Shown: positions 16,401 through 25,993 of the stretch, one piece after another
Layout: each line of letters starts with the position of its first letter
Position numbering within the stretch: the stretch's first letter is position 1
Assembly (NCBI RefSeq): GCF_019711615.1
Contig: NZ_JAIGNS010000002.1
Span: forward strand, 855,501-919,500
Direction: 5' to 3'
DNA length: 64,000 bases
Source: Qipengyuania intermedia
GTDB lineage: Bacteria; Pseudomonadota; Alphaproteobacteria; Sphingomonadales; Sphingomonadaceae
The notes under the pieces: model-generated
The model's input: the letters and a program-made list of their open reading frames with translations, nothing else
Database searches by the model: none
What the model was told of the DNA's origin: nothing
Position numbers and translations under genes: made by a program

Positions 16401-16655
16401 ATGACACATTATGGCACCATCAAGAACTACGACAGCGGCAAGGGCGAGGGCACGATCACTGCCGAAAAGGGCGGCGATGTGCTGCATTTCGCCAAGGCCG
16501 ATCTGAGGAAGGAATCCTCCGCTCCCGAGCAGGGGCAGCGCTTCGGCTACGAAACGAAGCAGGTCGACGGCGGAAAGCCGCAGGCAATCAACCTGCGCCA
16601 GGAAGAACAGGGCGCGGGCAAGCAGGGTGAACAGGCCAGCAAGCAGCAGGGCTGA
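16401..16655 (+). CDS. Cold-shock-domain-like protein with Gln/Gly-rich tail
   Basis: 84 aa. THYGTIKNYDSGKGEGTIT followed by GGDVLHFAKADL and PEQGQRFGYE fits a diverged cold-shock domain (canonical GTVKWFN.KGFGFI). The aromatic RNA-binding residues are partly replaced (KNYDSGKGEG). The last 20 residues are Gln, Gly, Lys and Glu, a disordered tail. AAGGA precedes the ATG. A 7-bp hairpin (16668-16674 with 16685-16691) separates it from the next gene. Probably a nucleic-acid-binding protein; its leader copies the one before rpsL. Confidence 0.75.
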   Translation: MTHYGTIKNYDSGKGEGTITAEKGGDVLHFAKADLRKESSAPEQGQRFGYETKQVDGGKPQAINLRQEEQGAGKQGEQASKQQG

Positions 16656-16724
16656 TGCATGACCTTTCGGGCGCGTCACAAGGATGCGCCCGAATTACCT
16701 TACGGTTGCCGCAGGAGGCGAGCC

Positions 16725-17159
16725 ATGGATCTCAATGAACTGCTACACAAGCACCAGATTGCGGTGATGAAGGCTTCGGCTTCCGGCGATACGGCGGCCA
16801 AGGACAGTCATTTCGTCAAGGTTGCCGAATACGCCGCCCGCATTCGCGGATTGCGAGACACGTTGCGCGCGGAAAAGCCGGATGAAGCGGTCAACCGGCC
16901 GGAAACGATCATCTACGGCAGCTATGCAGGTGATACCGAACCGCTCAAGTCGCTTGCGCCGGCCATACCCGTCGATCCGGTCAAATCCTGGGAAGACGAA
17001 GGCGGCGCGGTCCGCCATCCGGCACAACCGACGCCGCCGCAGATTACCGAGCGTATAGAGCGGTCTTACCATGTGGGGCCTTACGTCTACCAGGACCTCG
17101 ACCTTGCAGTTGCCGAGCACCTGCGTCAGTTGAGCGCTGAAGAGGGCGGCACGGCTTGA
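16725..17159 (+). CDS. Conserved small protein of unknown function
   Basis: 144 aa from the ATG at 16725, set by GGAGG 7 nt upstream. The first half is helical (MDLNELLHKHQIAVMKASAS, then HFVKVAEYAARIRGLRDTLR), the middle is Pro-rich and disordered, and the end is YHVGPYVYQDLDLAVAEHLR. I recognise no domain. The stop codon TGA overlaps the -35 box TTGACC of the rpsL promoter, so the gene ends exactly where the ribosomal leader begins. Confidence 0.72.
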   Translation: MDLNELLHKHQIAVMKASASGDTAAKDSHFVKVAEYAARIRGLRDTLRAEKPDEAVNRPETIIYGSYAGDTEPLKSLAPAIPVDPVKSWEDEGGAVRHPAQPTPPQITERIERSYHVGPYVYQDLDLAVAEHLRQLSAEEGGTA

Positions 17160-17381
17160 CCCACACCCCCTCTCACACTATGTGCGCGGCCATCCGGTGA
17201 GGGAATCGCCCTGTGCGAAACCAACGCTGGCCAGATAGAGCTGAACATTGCCGGTCATGACCCGGGGGCCTGTCGCTGATGCGACGAGGCTCTTTTCTAT
17301 TGCAGCGAACCAGTTTCGCTCGGGGCAGCCGTCAAAGTAACCCGGTGGCCGTGTGGGCCGATGGGTGGAGCGTTTCAGGCT
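17155..17381 (+). repeat. Promoter-leader direct repeat, copy 2 (rpsL leader)
   Basis: The copy in front of rpsL, and presumably the original because it carries the better -10 box and serves the str operon. It supplies the promoter and the first 200 nt of a leader of about 310 nt. Possible stems: AGGG/CCCT near 17200, TCGC/GCGA near 17274, and AGCGAA/TTCGCT near 17303-17319. Confidence 0.85.
17156..17184 (+). promoter_or_regulatory. Probable str operon (rpsL) promoter
   Basis: TTGACC at 17156-17161, a 17-nt spacer and TATGTG at 17179-17184. The same geometry appears before rpsJ and before rpsM. It drives a long leader to rpsL at 17499. Confidence 0.65.
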
Positions 17382-17498
17382 CGTGCGAACAGACCGCCCA
17401 GGTGCCCTTTGCGGCATCGGTGCGGCGCTTGGCACGAACCCGACGAACCATCCTGAAACCTGCTAGTCGCCGCCATCGAAACGGTGAAGAGAGAACTC

Positions 17499-17870
17499 AT
17501 GCCGACTATTAACCAGCTGGTCCGCAAGGGCCGCGTTCCGCAGAAGGCCAAGTCCAAGGTCCCTGCAATGGAGCAGAACCCGCAGAAGCGCGGCGTTTGC
17601 ACCCGTGTCTACACGACCACCCCGAAGAAGCCGAACTCGGCTCTGCGTAAAGTTGCCAAGGTCCGCCTGACCAACCAGCGCGAAGTCATCTCCTACATCC
17701 CGGGCGAAGGCCACAACCTGCAGGAGCACTCCGTTGTGCTCATCCGCGGCGGCCGTGTTCGCGACCTTCCCGGCGTTCGTTACCACGTCCTTCGCGGCGT
17801 GCTCGATACGCAGGGCGTCAAGGATCGCAAGCAGTCGCGCTCGAAGTATGGCGCGAAGCGTCCGAAGTAA
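17499..17870 (+). CDS. rpsL: 30S ribosomal protein S12
   Basis: 123 aa, standard length; start [12 protein letters not shown] at 17499 with GAAGAGAG upstream. The decoding-centre loop [12 protein letters not shown] has the wild-type Lys at 43. At position 88 (codon 17760-17762, CGC) the protein has Arg in GGRVRDLPG, where E. coli has Lys (GGRVKDLPG). K88R is a known streptomycin-resistance substitution. First gene of rpsL-rpsG-fusA-tuf. Confidence 0.98.
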   Translation: MPTINQLVRKGRVPQKAKSKVPAMEQNPQKRGVCTRVYTTTPKKPNSALRKVAKVRLTNQREVISYIPGEGHNLQEHSVVLIRGGRVRDLPGVRYHVLRGVLDTQGVKDRKQSRSKYGAKRPK

Positions 17871-17894
17871 TTCACGGGACTTAGGAGATAATCA

Positions 17895-18365
17895 ATGAGT
17901 CGTCGTCGTCGTCCCGAGAAGCGGGAAATCCTGCCTGATCCGAAATTCAACGATCAGGTCCTTTCGAAATTCATGAACAACCTGATGTATGACGGCAAGA
18001 AGGCCGTTGCAGAAGGTATCGTCTACACCGCGCTCGACGTGGTCGAGGAAAAGGCAAAGGCCAACCCGGTCGAGGTTTTCCACGCCGCGCTCGACAACAT
18101 CAAGCCGCAGGTCGAAGTTCGCAGCCGCCGTGTCGGTGGTGCGACCTACCAGGTGCCGGTCGAGGTTCGCCCCGAGCGTGCCCAGGCACTCGCGATCCGC
18201 TGGCTGATCTCGGCTGCTCGCGGCCGTCCGGAAACCACCATGGCAGCACGTCTGTCGGGTGAGCTGATGGATGCGTCGAACAACCGCGGCAACGCCGTGA
18301 AGAAGCGCGAAGACACGCACCGCATGGCGGACGCGAACCGCGCTTTCTCGCACTACCGCTGGTAA
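17895..18365 (+). CDS. rpsG: 30S ribosomal protein S7
   Basis: 156 aa, standard length, starting [20 protein letters not shown]. It organises the 3' major domain of 16S rRNA and contacts the E site. AGGAGA lies upstream of the ATG; the gap to rpsL is 24 nt. It is followed by a 120-nt spacer with two GC-rich hairpins before fusA; in E. coli S7 represses its own operon from the rpsL-rpsG spacer, which is too short here. Confidence 0.98.
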   Translation: MSRRRRPEKREILPDPKFNDQVLSKFMNNLMYDGKKAVAEGIVYTALDVVEEKAKANPVEVFHAALDNIKPQVEVRSRRVGGATYQVPVEVRPERAQALAIRWLISAARGRPETTMAARLSGELMDASNNRGNAVKKREDTHRMADANRAFSHYRW

Positions 18366-18485
18366 GCCGTTCCGCTTGTGGGGCCGGGGGAGGGGGTTTC
18401 CTTCCCCGCGGTCTTCAAGCGGTCACAATGATACCCATATGGGGCTGGAGAATTCGTCTCCTCCCCCAGTCTTAAGGAAAAGCAC

Positions 18486-20579
18486 ATGGCTCGCGAATAT
18501 CCGCTGGAGCGGTACCGCAACATCGGCATCATGGCCCACATCGATGCCGGCAAGACCACCACGACCGAGCGTATCCTTTACTACACCGGCAAGTCCTACA
18601 AGATCGGCGAAGTTCACGACGGCGCCGCTACCATGGACTGGATGGAGCAGGAGCAGGAACGCGGCATCACCATCACCTCGGCTGCAACGACCACCTTCTG
18701 GTCGGCCGAAGACGGTAAGGGTCCCAAGCACCGCATCAACATCATCGACACGCCCGGACACGTCGACTTCACCATCGAAGTCGAACGCTCGCTCCGCGTA
18801 CTCGACGGCGCTGTTGCAGTTTTCGACGGCGTCGCCGGCGTAGAACCGCAGTCCGAAACCGTCTGGCGCCAGGCCGACAAGTACGGCGTCCCCCGGATGT
18901 GCTTCGTGAATAAGTTGGACCGCACCGGTGCCGACTTCTACTACTGCGTGCAGTCGATCATCGACCGCCTCGGCGCGACGCCGCTGGTGCTTTATCTCCC
19001 GATCGGCGCGGAAAGCGACCTCGCCGGCGTGGTCGACCTCGTCAACATGCGCGGCATCGTCTGGGAAAACGACGGTCTGGGCGCGACGTTCAACTACGTC
19101 GATATCCCTGCCGAGCTCGCCGACAAGGCTGCCGAATACCGCGAGAAGCTGGTCGAGACCGCCGTCGAACAGGACGACGATGTCATGGAGCAGTACCTCG
19201 AAGGTAACGAGCCCGATGCCGCAACGCTCAAGAAGCTGATCCGCAAGGGCACCATGGCACGCGACTTCGTGCCCGTGCTGTGCGGTTCGGCGTTCAAGAA
19301 CAAGGGCGTCCAGCCCCTGCTCGACGCGGTTGTCGACTATATGCCGTCGCCGCTCGACGTTCCGGCCATCAAGGGCGTCCTGCCCGACAGCGACGAAGAA
19401 GCAACCCGTCCGTCGTCGGACGATGCTCCGTTCTCGGCGCTGGCGTTCAAGATCATGAACGACCCGTTCGTCGGCTCGCTGACCTTCACCCGCATCTATT
19501 CGGGCCAGCTGTCGAAGGGCAGCGTCCTGAACTCGGTGAAGGACAAGAAGGAAAAGATCGGCCGTATGCTGCTGATGCATTCCAACAACCGGGAAGACAT
19601 CGATGAGGCATTTGCCGGCGATATCGTCGCAATTGCCGGCCTGAAGGAAACCACCACCGGCGATACGCTGTGTGATGCTTCCAAGCCGATCATTCTCGAG
19701 CGTATGGAATTCCCGGAGCCCGTTATCGAGCTGTCCGTCGAACCGAAGACCAAGGCCGACCAGGAAAAGATGGGCGTTGCGCTCAACCGCCTGGCTGCCG
19801 AAGATCCGAGCTTCCGCGTCACCACCGACCACGAATCCGGTCAGACGATCATCAAGGGCATGGGCGAGCTTCACCTCGACATCCTCGTCGATCGCATGAA
19901 GCGCGAATTCAAGGTCGAAGCAAACGTCGGCGCACCGCAGGTCGCTTATCGCGAATACCTCGGCAAGCCGGTTGACGTGGACTACACCCACAAGAAGCAG
20001 TCGGGTGGTTCGGGTCAGTTCGGCCGGGTCAAGGTCAAGGTCACCCCGGGTGAACGCGGCCAGGGCTTCGTCTTCGAAGACAGCATCAAGGGCGGTAACA
20101 TTCCGAAGGAATACATTCCGGCCATCGAAAAGGGCTTCCGCGAGCAGGCCGAAAGCGGCCATCTCGTAGGCTTCCCGATCATCGACTTCACCGTCGAACT
20201 TTACGACGGTGCATACCATGACGTCGACTCGAGCGCGATCGCGTTCGAAATCGCCGGTCGCGGTGCAATGCGCGAAGTCGCCGAACGTTCGGGTATCAAG
20301 CTGCTCGAGCCGATCATGAAGGTCGAGGTCGTGACCCCCGAGGATTACCTCGGCGACGTCATCGGCGACCTCAACTCGCGTCGTGGCCAGATCCAAGGCA
20401 CCGACACGCGCGGTAATGCACAGGCTGTCGAAGCCAACGTGCCGCTCGCGAACATGTTCGGCTACGTGAACGAGCTACGTTCCTTTACCCAGGGCCGCGC
20501 TCAGTACTCGATGCAGTTCAGCCACTATGACGAAGTTCCGGCGAACGTGGCACAGGAAGTCAAGGAGAAGCTTGCGTAA
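18486..20579 (+). CDS. fusA: Elongation factor G
   Basis: 697 aa. GTPase motifs [15 protein letters not shown] (G1), RGITITSAA (G2), DTPGHVDFT (G3) and [10 protein letters not shown] (G4); domains II-V follow to the conserved end. It drives translocation on the ribosome. AAGGAAAAG precedes the ATG. A single fusA copy is seen here, within the str operon between rpsG and tuf. Confidence 0.98.
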   Translation: MAREYPLERYRNIGIMAHIDAGKTTTTERILYYTGKSYKIGEVHDGAATMDWMEQEQERGITITSAATTTFWSAEDGKGPKHRINIIDTPGHVDFTIEVERSLRVLDGAVAVFDGVAGVEPQSETVWRQADKYGVPRMCFVNKLDRTGADFYYCVQSIIDRLGATPLVLYLPIGAESDLAGVVDLVNMRGIVWENDGLGATFNYVDIPAELADKAAEYREKLVETAVEQDDDVMEQYLEGNEPDAATLKKLIRKGTMARDFVPVLCGSAFKNKGVQPLLDAVVDYMPSPLDVPAIKGVLPDSDEEATRPSSDDAPFSALAFKIMNDPFVGSLTFTRIYSGQLSKGSVLNSVKDKKEKIGRMLLMHSNNREDIDEAFAGDIVAIAGLKETTTGDTLCDASKPIILERMEFPEPVIELSVEPKTKADQEKMGVALNRLAAEDPSFRVTTDHESGQTIIKGMGELHLDILVDRMKREFKVEANVGAPQVAYREYLGKPVDVDYTHKKQSGGSGQFGRVKVKVTPGERGQGFVFEDSIKGGNIPKEYIPAIEKGFREQAESGHLVGFPIIDFTVELYDGAYHDVDSSAIAFEIAGRGAMREVAERSGIKLLEPIMKVEVVTPEDYLGDVIGDLNSRRGQIQGTDTRGNAQAVEANVPLANMFGYVNELRSFTQGRAQYSMQFSHYDEVPANVAQEVKEKLA

Positions 20580-20600
20580 GGCAGCTTCACCGTCTAGGGG

Positions 20601-20630
20601 CGGCGCCTGATTCCGCGGGCGCCGTTTCTT
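20601..20630 (+). terminator. Terminator-like hairpin between fusA and tuf
   Basis: A 7-bp perfect stem CGGCGCC (20601-20607) with GGCGCCG (20618-20624) is followed by TTTCTT. The short T-run suggests partial termination, which would let tuf be expressed separately. Confidence 0.55.
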
Positions 20631-20671
20631 CCCGCAGAAATCCCAATTTTTAAGACAGAGGTTATTGGAAA

Positions 20672-21847
20672 ATGGCGAAGGAAAAATTCGAGCGCAATAA
20701 GCCGCACGTCAACGTTGGCACCATCGGCCACGTCGACCACGGCAAGACCACGCTGACCGCGGCTATCACCAAGGTTCAGGGTTCGGCCGTCGATTTCGCA
20801 AACATCGACAAGGCTCCCGAAGAGCGTGAGCGCGGCATCACCATCTCGACCGCACACGTCGAGTACGAAACCGAAAACCGTCACTACGCGCACGTCGACT
20901 GCCCGGGGCACGCCGACTACGTGAAGAACATGATCACCGGTGCTGCCCAGATGGACGGCGCTATCCTGGTCGTGAACGCAGCCGACGGCCCGATGCCGCA
21001 GACCCGCGAGCACATCCTGCTTGCGCGTCAGGTCGGCGTTCCGCAGCTGGTCGTTTACCTGAACAAGGTCGACCAGGTCGATGACGAAGAAATCCTCGAG
21101 CTCGTCGAACTCGAAGTTCGCGAACTCCTGAGCTCGTACGACTTCGACGGCGACAACATTCCGATCATCAAGGGTTCGGCTCTGGCCGCTCTCGAAGGTC
21201 GCGATCCGGAAATCGGCGAAAACTCCATCAAGGAACTGATGGAAGCGGTCGACACCTACATCCCGACTCCCGACCGTCCGGTCGACAAGGACTTCCTGAT
21301 GCCGATCGAAGACGTGTTCTCGATCTCGGGTCGTGGTACGGTTGTCACCGGCCGTGTCGAAACCGGCGTTGTGAACGTTGGCGACGAAGTCGAAATCGTC
21401 GGCATCAAGGACACTTCGAAGACGACCGTCACCGGCGTCGAAATGTTCCGCAAGCTGCTCGATCGCGGTGAAGCTGGCGACAACATCGGTGCCCTGATCC
21501 GCGGCGTCGGCCGTGAAGATGTCGAGCGTGGCCAGGTTCTCGCAAAGCCGGGTTCGGTTACGCCGCACACCGAGTTCAGCGCAGAAGTCTACGTCCTTTC
21601 GAAGGACGAAGGCGGCCGTCACACGCCGTTCTTCGCGAACTACCGTCCGCAGTTCTACTTCCGCACCACCGACGTCACCGGCGAAGTGATCCTTCCCGAG
21701 GGCACGGAAATGGTGATGCCGGGCGACAACGTGACGATCGACGTCAAGCTGATCGCACCGATCGCCATGGACCAGGGCCTGCGCTTCGCAATCCGCGAAG
21801 GCGGCCGTACGGTCGGCTCGGGCGTTGTTGGCTCGATCAAGAAGTAA
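20672..21847 (+). CDS. tuf: Elongation factor Tu
   Basis: 391 aa. [14 protein letters not shown] (G1), [13 protein letters not shown] (G2), [11 protein letters not shown] (G3) and NKVDQVDD (G4). It carries aminoacyl-tRNA to the A site. Last gene of the str operon, 92 nt after fusA, followed by a strong terminator. Confidence 0.98.
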   Translation: MAKEKFERNKPHVNVGTIGHVDHGKTTLTAAITKVQGSAVDFANIDKAPEERERGITISTAHVEYETENRHYAHVDCPGHADYVKNMITGAAQMDGAILVVNAADGPMPQTREHILLARQVGVPQLVVYLNKVDQVDDEEILELVELEVRELLSSYDFDGDNIPIIKGSALAALEGRDPEIGENSIKELMEAVDTYIPTPDRPVDKDFLMPIEDVFSISGRGTVVTGRVETGVVNVGDEVEIVGIKDTSKTTVTGVEMFRKLLDRGEAGDNIGALIRGVGREDVERGQVLAKPGSVTPHTEFSAEVYVLSKDEGGRHTPFFANYRPQFYFRTTDVTGEVILPEGTEMVMPGDNVTIDVKLIAPIAMDQGLRFAIREGGRTVGSGVVGSIKK

Positions 21848-21864
21848 GCTTCGGCTTTAATGGC

Positions 21865-21906
21865 AGGCCCGTCCTTCCTTTCGGGGAAGGGCGGGCCTTC
21901 CGCTTT
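21865..21906 (+). terminator. Rho-independent terminator after tuf
   Basis: Fourteen-bp stem (21865-21878 with 21885-21898) with one G-T pair, closed by a short loop, followed by TTCCGCTTTT. It closes the str operon. The 21848-22162 gap holds this terminator, the S10 promoter and its leader. Confidence 0.85.
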
Positions 21907-21985
21907 TCTGGGGGCTCGCGATCGGTGATGAGGCACGGTTGATCGCACCTCGATCCCGCTAGTTGGATTTGGCGGAAATCGGGGG

Positions 21986-22014
21986 TTGCCAGATGCGGGT
22001 CTCACCCGTATATG
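21986..22014 (+). promoter_or_regulatory. Probable S10 operon promoter
   Basis: TTGCCA (21986-21991), 17-nt spacer, TATATG (22009-22014), about 150 nt upstream of rpsJ and just after the tuf terminator. The layout equals that of the rpsL promoter. Confidence 0.65.
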
Positions 22015-22026
22015 CGCGCCCACAGA

Positions 22027-22115
22027 CAGAGATTCGTCTCTGATTTATCGAATTCATGGAAGGTCGCTCGTTCCGGGAAGCCGGCTCCAATGCGAGGCGG
22101 ACCTTTCTTTTTGTT
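22027..22115 (+). promoter_or_regulatory. S10 leader with UUCG hairpin and attenuator-like structure
   Basis: Two elements. First, CAGAGA-TTCG-TCTCTG (22027-22042), a perfect 6-bp stem capped by a UUCG tetraloop. Second, a branched hairpin: outer arms 22061-22070 and 22093-22104 (AGGTC with GACCT, CTCG with CGAG) around an inner CCGG-GAAG-CCGG stem, followed by TTCTTTTTG, the form of an intrinsic terminator. E. coli regulates its S10 operon by L4-dependent attenuation in the leader; the sequences are not similar, so the analogy is positional. Confidence 0.6.
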
Positions 22116-22162
22116 TGCGGGTCACCCCCGGCCCGCTTGGCTCTTTCGCATCGGTGTAGGTA

Positions 22163-22474
22163 ATGGAAGCACAGAATATCCGCATTCGCCTCAAGGCGTT
22201 CGACCATCGCGTTCTCGACCAGGCAACTGGTGAAATCGCAGACACCGCACGTCGTACGGGTGCCCTCATTCGTGGTCCCATTCCCATGCCGACGCGCATC
22301 GAGAAGTTCACCGTGAACCGCGGCCCGCACATCGACAAGAAGTCGCGCGAGCAGTTCGAGGTGCGCACTTACAAGCGTCTGCTCGACATCGTGCAGCCCA
22401 ACGCCCAGACCGTCGACGCGCTCATGAAGCTCGACCTCGCAGCTGGCGTGAACGTCGAGATCAAGCTGGCCTAA
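22163..22474 (+). CDS. rpsJ: 30S ribosomal protein S10
   Basis: 103 aa, standard length ([20 protein letters not shown]). It sits in the 30S head and, as NusE, takes part in antitermination. First gene of the S10 operon, with an unusually long spacer to rplC. Confidence 0.98.
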   Translation: MEAQNIRIRLKAFDHRVLDQATGEIADTARRTGALIRGPIPMPTRIEKFTVNRGPHIDKKSREQFEVRTYKRLLDIVQPNAQTVDALMKLDLAAGVNVEIKLA

Positions 22475-22718
22475 GCCACTGATCCGGTCCCCGGCAGGAC
22501 CTTAAAGCAGCCGGAAGTTCAAAGGGGCTCTCGATTGCCCCGCCAGACCTTCGGGTCAGGCAAGACATCGGGATACCGCCGGGCAACAGCCCGGGACTGC
22601 GTCCCCCGTCTGCTTCCTTCTCGGAAGCAATCAGCCCGGACGGGGCGCGCATCATATCATCGGGCTGGCATGCACCCTGGGGATGGGCCTCTGGGTGCCT
22701 CTGTTGAGGAGTTTGACG
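22475..22718 (+). promoter_or_regulatory. Structured 244-nt spacer between rpsJ and rplC
   Basis: No gene is seen. It contains several perfect stems: CCGGGC-AACA-GCCCGG (22579-22594); an outer CCCCGTC/GACGGGG stem (22604-22610 with 22639-22645) enclosing TGCTTCC/GGAAGCA; and GCACCC/GGGTGC close to the rplC ribosome-binding site. No T-run follows any of them. Candidate ribosomal-protein-binding leader acting on rplC and downstream genes. Confidence 0.5.
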
Positions 22719-23555
22719 ATGCGCACAGGCGTGATCGCAAAGAAAGTCGGGATGACCCGCCTCTTCCAAGAGGACGGACGGCACGTACCCGTGACCGTTC
22801 TTTCGCTGGAAGATTGCCAGGTCACCGCACATCGCACGCAGGACCGCGACGGCTATTATGGCGTCCAGGTCGGTTCGGGCGAAGCGAAGCAGAAGAACGT
22901 AAACAAGCCGCAGCGCGAAGCTTTTGCCAAGGCAGAAGTTGGGCTGAAGATGAAGGTCGCGGAATTCCGCGTCGACAGCGAGGAAGCTCTGCTTCCGGTC
23001 GGCGCCCGTATTTCCGCCGAGCACTTCATCGCTGGCCAGAAGGTCGACATCACCGGTCACACGCAGGGTAAGGGCTTTGCCGGCGCCATGAAACGTTGGG
23101 GCTTCGGCGGTCTGCGCGCCACCCACGGTGTCTCGATCTCGCACCGCTCGCATGGTTCGACGGGTAACCGTCAGGATCCGGGCCGCGTGTTCAAGGGCAA
23201 GAAGATGGCCGGCCACATGGGCGACCGTCAGCGCACCCAGCAGAACCTCGAAATCGTGCGCACCGACGCCGATCGCGGTCTTCTTTTCGTCAAGGGTTCG
23301 GTCCCGGGCGCGAAGAATGGCTGGCTGATGGTTCGCGATGCCGTGAAGGTTGCTCCGGCCGAGGAACTGCCGTTCCCGGGCGTCATGCGCCGCAATCAGG
23401 ACGAATTCGCTTCGGAAGAAGCGGCTGCAGGCCTGGTCGAAAGCGCAGCCGAGCACGAAGTGAACACCGAGGTGGACGCCGAAACCCAGGCGAAGCTTCT
23501 CGCACAGCAGGAAGCTGGTGCCGAGGGCGATGCCACCGATAGCAAGGAGTCCTGA
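22719..23555 (+). CDS. rplC: 50S ribosomal protein L3 with acidic C-terminal extension
   Basis: 278 aa against 209 in E. coli. The core [20 protein letters not shown] to about residue 225 is normal, including the [17 protein letters not shown] loop near the peptidyl transferase centre. The last 50 or so residues are Glu, Ala and Gln-rich and look disordered. The start at 22719 is fixed by GAGGAG 7 nt upstream. Confidence 0.97.
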   Translation: MRTGVIAKKVGMTRLFQEDGRHVPVTVLSLEDCQVTAHRTQDRDGYYGVQVGSGEAKQKNVNKPQREAFAKAEVGLKMKVAEFRVDSEEALLPVGARISAEHFIAGQKVDITGHTQGKGFAGAMKRWGFGGLRATHGVSISHRSHGSTGNRQDPGRVFKGKKMAGHMGDRQRTQQNLEIVRTDADRGLLFVKGSVPGAKNGWLMVRDAVKVAPAEELPFPGVMRRNQDEFASEEAAAGLVESAAEHEVNTEVDAETQAKLLAQQEAGAEGDATDSKES

Positions 23556-23557
23556 TC

Positions 23558-24181
23558 GTGAAGGTCAAGGTCCAGAAAATCGACGGTAAGGCGTCGGGCG
23601 ACATCGAACTGAACGCAGATGTGTTCGGTCTCGAGCCGCGTGCCGACATCCTTCACCGCGTAGTAACGTGGCAGCTCGAAAACCGCCGCGGCACTGCACG
23701 CCCCACGCGTGAGCGTTCGGACGTTGCCCGCACGGGTAAGAAGTTCGGTCGCCAAAAGGGTTCGGGCGGCGCACGTCACGGCGATCGCGGCGCTCCGATC
23801 TTCATCGGCGGTGGTAAGGCTCACGGTGCGCGCAAGCGTGACTTCGAGCAGTCGCTCAACAAGAAGATCCGTGCACTCGGCCTCAAGATGGCTCTCTCGA
23901 GCAAGGCGAAGGACGGCCTCGTCGTCGTCGACAGCCTCGAGCTCAAGGACGCCAAGACCAAGGCGCTGAAGGGCATGTTCGACAAGAATGGCTGGAACGG
24001 CAAGGTCCTGGTCATCGACGGCGAAAGCGTGAACGACGGCTTCAAGAAGGCCGCCGGAAACCTGCCGGGCGTGAACGTAATGCCCGCCATGGGCGCCAAC
24101 GTTTACGACATCCTGAAGCACGACACGCTGGTCCTCACCAAGGACGCGGTCGAAAAGCTGGAGGGCCGTTTCAATGGCTAA
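23558..24181 (+). CDS. rplD: 50S ribosomal protein L4
   Basis: 207 aa, GTG start 2 nt after the rplC stop. The loop [19 protein letters not shown] reaches the exit tunnel. In E. coli L4 is the autogenous regulator of the S10 operon, so it is the first protein to test against the leader structures seen here. Confidence 0.98.
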   Translation: MKVKVQKIDGKASGDIELNADVFGLEPRADILHRVVTWQLENRRGTARPTRERSDVARTGKKFGRQKGSGGARHGDRGAPIFIGGGKAHGARKRDFEQSLNKKIRALGLKMALSSKAKDGLVVVDSLELKDAKTKALKGMFDKNGWNGKVLVIDGESVNDGFKKAAGNLPGVNVMPAMGANVYDILKHDTLVLTKDAVEKLEGRFNG

Positions 24182-24482
24182 GAAGCAGGCAGTAGACGCG
24201 CGTCACTACGACGTCGTGCTCGCACCGCACATCACCGAAAAGTCGACCCTTGCTTCCGAGCATAACGCGGTCGTCTTCAAAGTGGCCAACGACGCAACGA
24301 AGCCGCAGATCAAGGAAGCCATCGAGGCGATCTTTGATGTGAGCGTGACCGGCGTCAACACGATCAATGTCAAGGGCAAGACCAAGCGTTGGCGCGGCAA
24401 GCCCTATAAGCGCAACGACGTGAAGAAGGCTGTCGTCACCCTGAAGGACGGCGATAGCATCGACGTCACCAGCGGTATCTGA
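24174..24482 (+). CDS. rplW: 50S ribosomal protein L23
   Basis: 102 aa ([20 protein letters not shown], then TEKS). It lies at the tunnel exit and is the docking site for trigger factor and SRP. The start overlaps the rplD end by 8 nt. Confidence 0.97.
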   Translation: MAKKQAVDARHYDVVLAPHITEKSTLASEHNAVVFKVANDATKPQIKEAIEAIFDVSVTGVNTINVKGKTKRWRGKPYKRNDVKKAVVTLKDGDSIDVTSGI

Positions 24483-24496
24483 GGGGCTAGGAAACA

Positions 24497-25333
24497 ATGG
24501 CACTCAAGAACTACAAACCGACGAGCCCCGCACGCCGCGGCCTCATCCTCGTCGACAAGTCGGGCCTGTACAAAGGCAAGCCCGTCAAGTCGCTCACGGA
24601 AGGCAAGCGCAAGACCGGTGGCCGGAACAACAAGGGCCATGTCACCTCGCGTGGCATCGGCGGCGGGCACAAGCAGAAGTACCGCTTCATCGACTTCAAG
24701 CGTCGCAAGTTCGACGTTGAAGGCACCGTGGAACGGATCGAATACGATCCCAACCGCACCGCTTTCATCGCACTCGTGAAGTACGAAGACGGTGAGCAGG
24801 CCTACATCCTCGCTCCGCAGCGTCTCGCTGTCGGCGACAAGGTGATCGCAGCCGAAAAGGCCGACACCAAGCCCGGCAACGCAATGCTGCTCGGCCAGAT
24901 GCCGGTCGGTACGATCTGCCACAACGTGGAAATGAAGCCGGGCAAGGGCGGCCAGATCGCCCGCGCTGCAGGTTCCTATGTCCAGCTGGTCGGTCGTGAC
25001 CGCGGCATGGTCATCGTGCGTCTCAACAGCGGCGAGCAGCGTTACCTGCGCGCCGACTGCATGGGCACCGTTGGCGCCGTGTCGAACCCGGACAACCAGA
25101 ACCAGAACCTGGGCAAGGCCGGTCGTCGTCGCTGGATGGGCATCAAGCCGCTGACGCGCGGTGTCGCCAAGAACCCGGTCGATCACCCGCACGGTGGTGG
25201 TGAAGGCCGCACCAGCGGTGGCCGTCATCCCGTCACTCCGTGGGGTAAGCCGACCAAGGGCGCCCGCACCCGCAAGAACAAGCAGACGGACAAGTTCATT
25301 ATCCGTTCGCGTCACGCGAAGAAGAAGAGGTAA
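24497..25333 (+). CDS. rplB: 50S ribosomal protein L2
   Basis: 278 aa. The conserved [20 protein letters not shown] segment holds the His needed for peptidyl transferase activity. A GGGGCTAGGAAA ribosome-binding region precedes the ATG, 14 nt after rplW. Confidence 0.98.
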   Translation: MALKNYKPTSPARRGLILVDKSGLYKGKPVKSLTEGKRKTGGRNNKGHVTSRGIGGGHKQKYRFIDFKRRKFDVEGTVERIEYDPNRTAFIALVKYEDGEQAYILAPQRLAVGDKVIAAEKADTKPGNAMLLGQMPVGTICHNVEMKPGKGGQIARAAGSYVQLVGRDRGMVIVRLNSGEQRYLRADCMGTVGAVSNPDNQNQNLGKAGRRRWMGIKPLTRGVAKNPVDHPHGGGEGRTSGGRHPVTPWGKPTKGARTRKNKQTDKFIIRSRHAKKKR

Positions 25334-25339
25334 TCCGAC

Positions 25340-25615
25340 ATGGCTCGTTCCGTCTGGAAAGGTCCGTTCGTCGAACTCAGCCTTCTGAAGAAGGCCGAAG
25401 AGGCTCAGGATGCAACCAATGCCAAGCCGATCAAGACCTGGTCGCGCCGCAGCACCATCCTGCCCCAGTTCGTCGGTCTCACGTTCAACGTGTACAACGG
25501 CAACAAGTTCATCCCCGTAGCCGTTTCGGAAGAAATGGTCGGCCACAAGCTTGGCGAATTCGCGCCCACGCGCACGTTCCCGGGTCACGCTGCCGACAAG
25601 AAGGGTAAGCGCTGA
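25340..25615 (+). CDS. rpsS: 30S ribosomal protein S19
   Basis: 91 aa, [20 protein letters not shown] and the end [20 protein letters not shown] are classical S19. It forms a head complex with S13. The stop overlaps the rplV start by one base. Confidence 0.98.
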   Translation: MARSVWKGPFVELSLLKKAEEAQDATNAKPIKTWSRRSTILPQFVGLTFNVYNGNKFIPVAVSEEMVGHKLGEFAPTRTFPGHAADKKGKR

Positions 25616-25992
25616 TGAGCAAGCAGAAAGCTCCCCGTCGCGTCGCCGACAACGAGGCTCTGGCAGTAGGCACCACCATCCGTGGTTCCGCGCAGAAGCT
25701 GAACCTCGTTGCCGAGCTCATCCGCGGCAAGAAGGCCGAAGAGGCCCTCAACATCCTGGCCTTCTCCAAGAAGGCGATGGCCAAGGATGCCACGAAGGTT
25801 CTCGCCTCGGCGATCGCCAACGCGGAAAACAACCACAACCTCGACGTCGACTCGCTGGTCGTTGCTGAGGCTTCGGTAGGCAAGTCGATCACGATGAAGC
25901 GCTTCCACACCCGTGGTCGCGGCAAGTCGACGCGCATCCTGAAGCCGTTCAGCCGCCTGCGTATCGTAGTTCGCGAGCAGGAAGAGGCGTAA
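25615..25992 (+). CDS. rplV: 50S ribosomal protein L22
   Basis: 125 aa, ending [16 protein letters not shown] with the usual [12 protein letters not shown]-type hairpin loop that lines the exit tunnel. The start codon shares a base with the rpsS stop (TGATG), so translation is coupled. Confidence 0.98.
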   Translation: MSKQKAPRRVADNEALAVGTTIRGSAQKLNLVAELIRGKKAEEALNILAFSKKAMAKDATKVLASAIANAENNHNLDVDSLVVAEASVGKSITMKRFHTRGRGKSTRILKPFSRLRIVVREQEEA

Positions 25993-25993
25993 G

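Noticed and set aside
17178-17435. Minus-strand small ORF within the rpsL leader
   Set aside because: The two repeat copies differ in ways that do not preserve this reading frame; the region is better explained as leader RNA.
18423-20396. 657-codon open frame antisense to fusA
   Set aside because: Codon pattern follows the fusA frame; long antisense frames are common at this GC, and fusA is certain.
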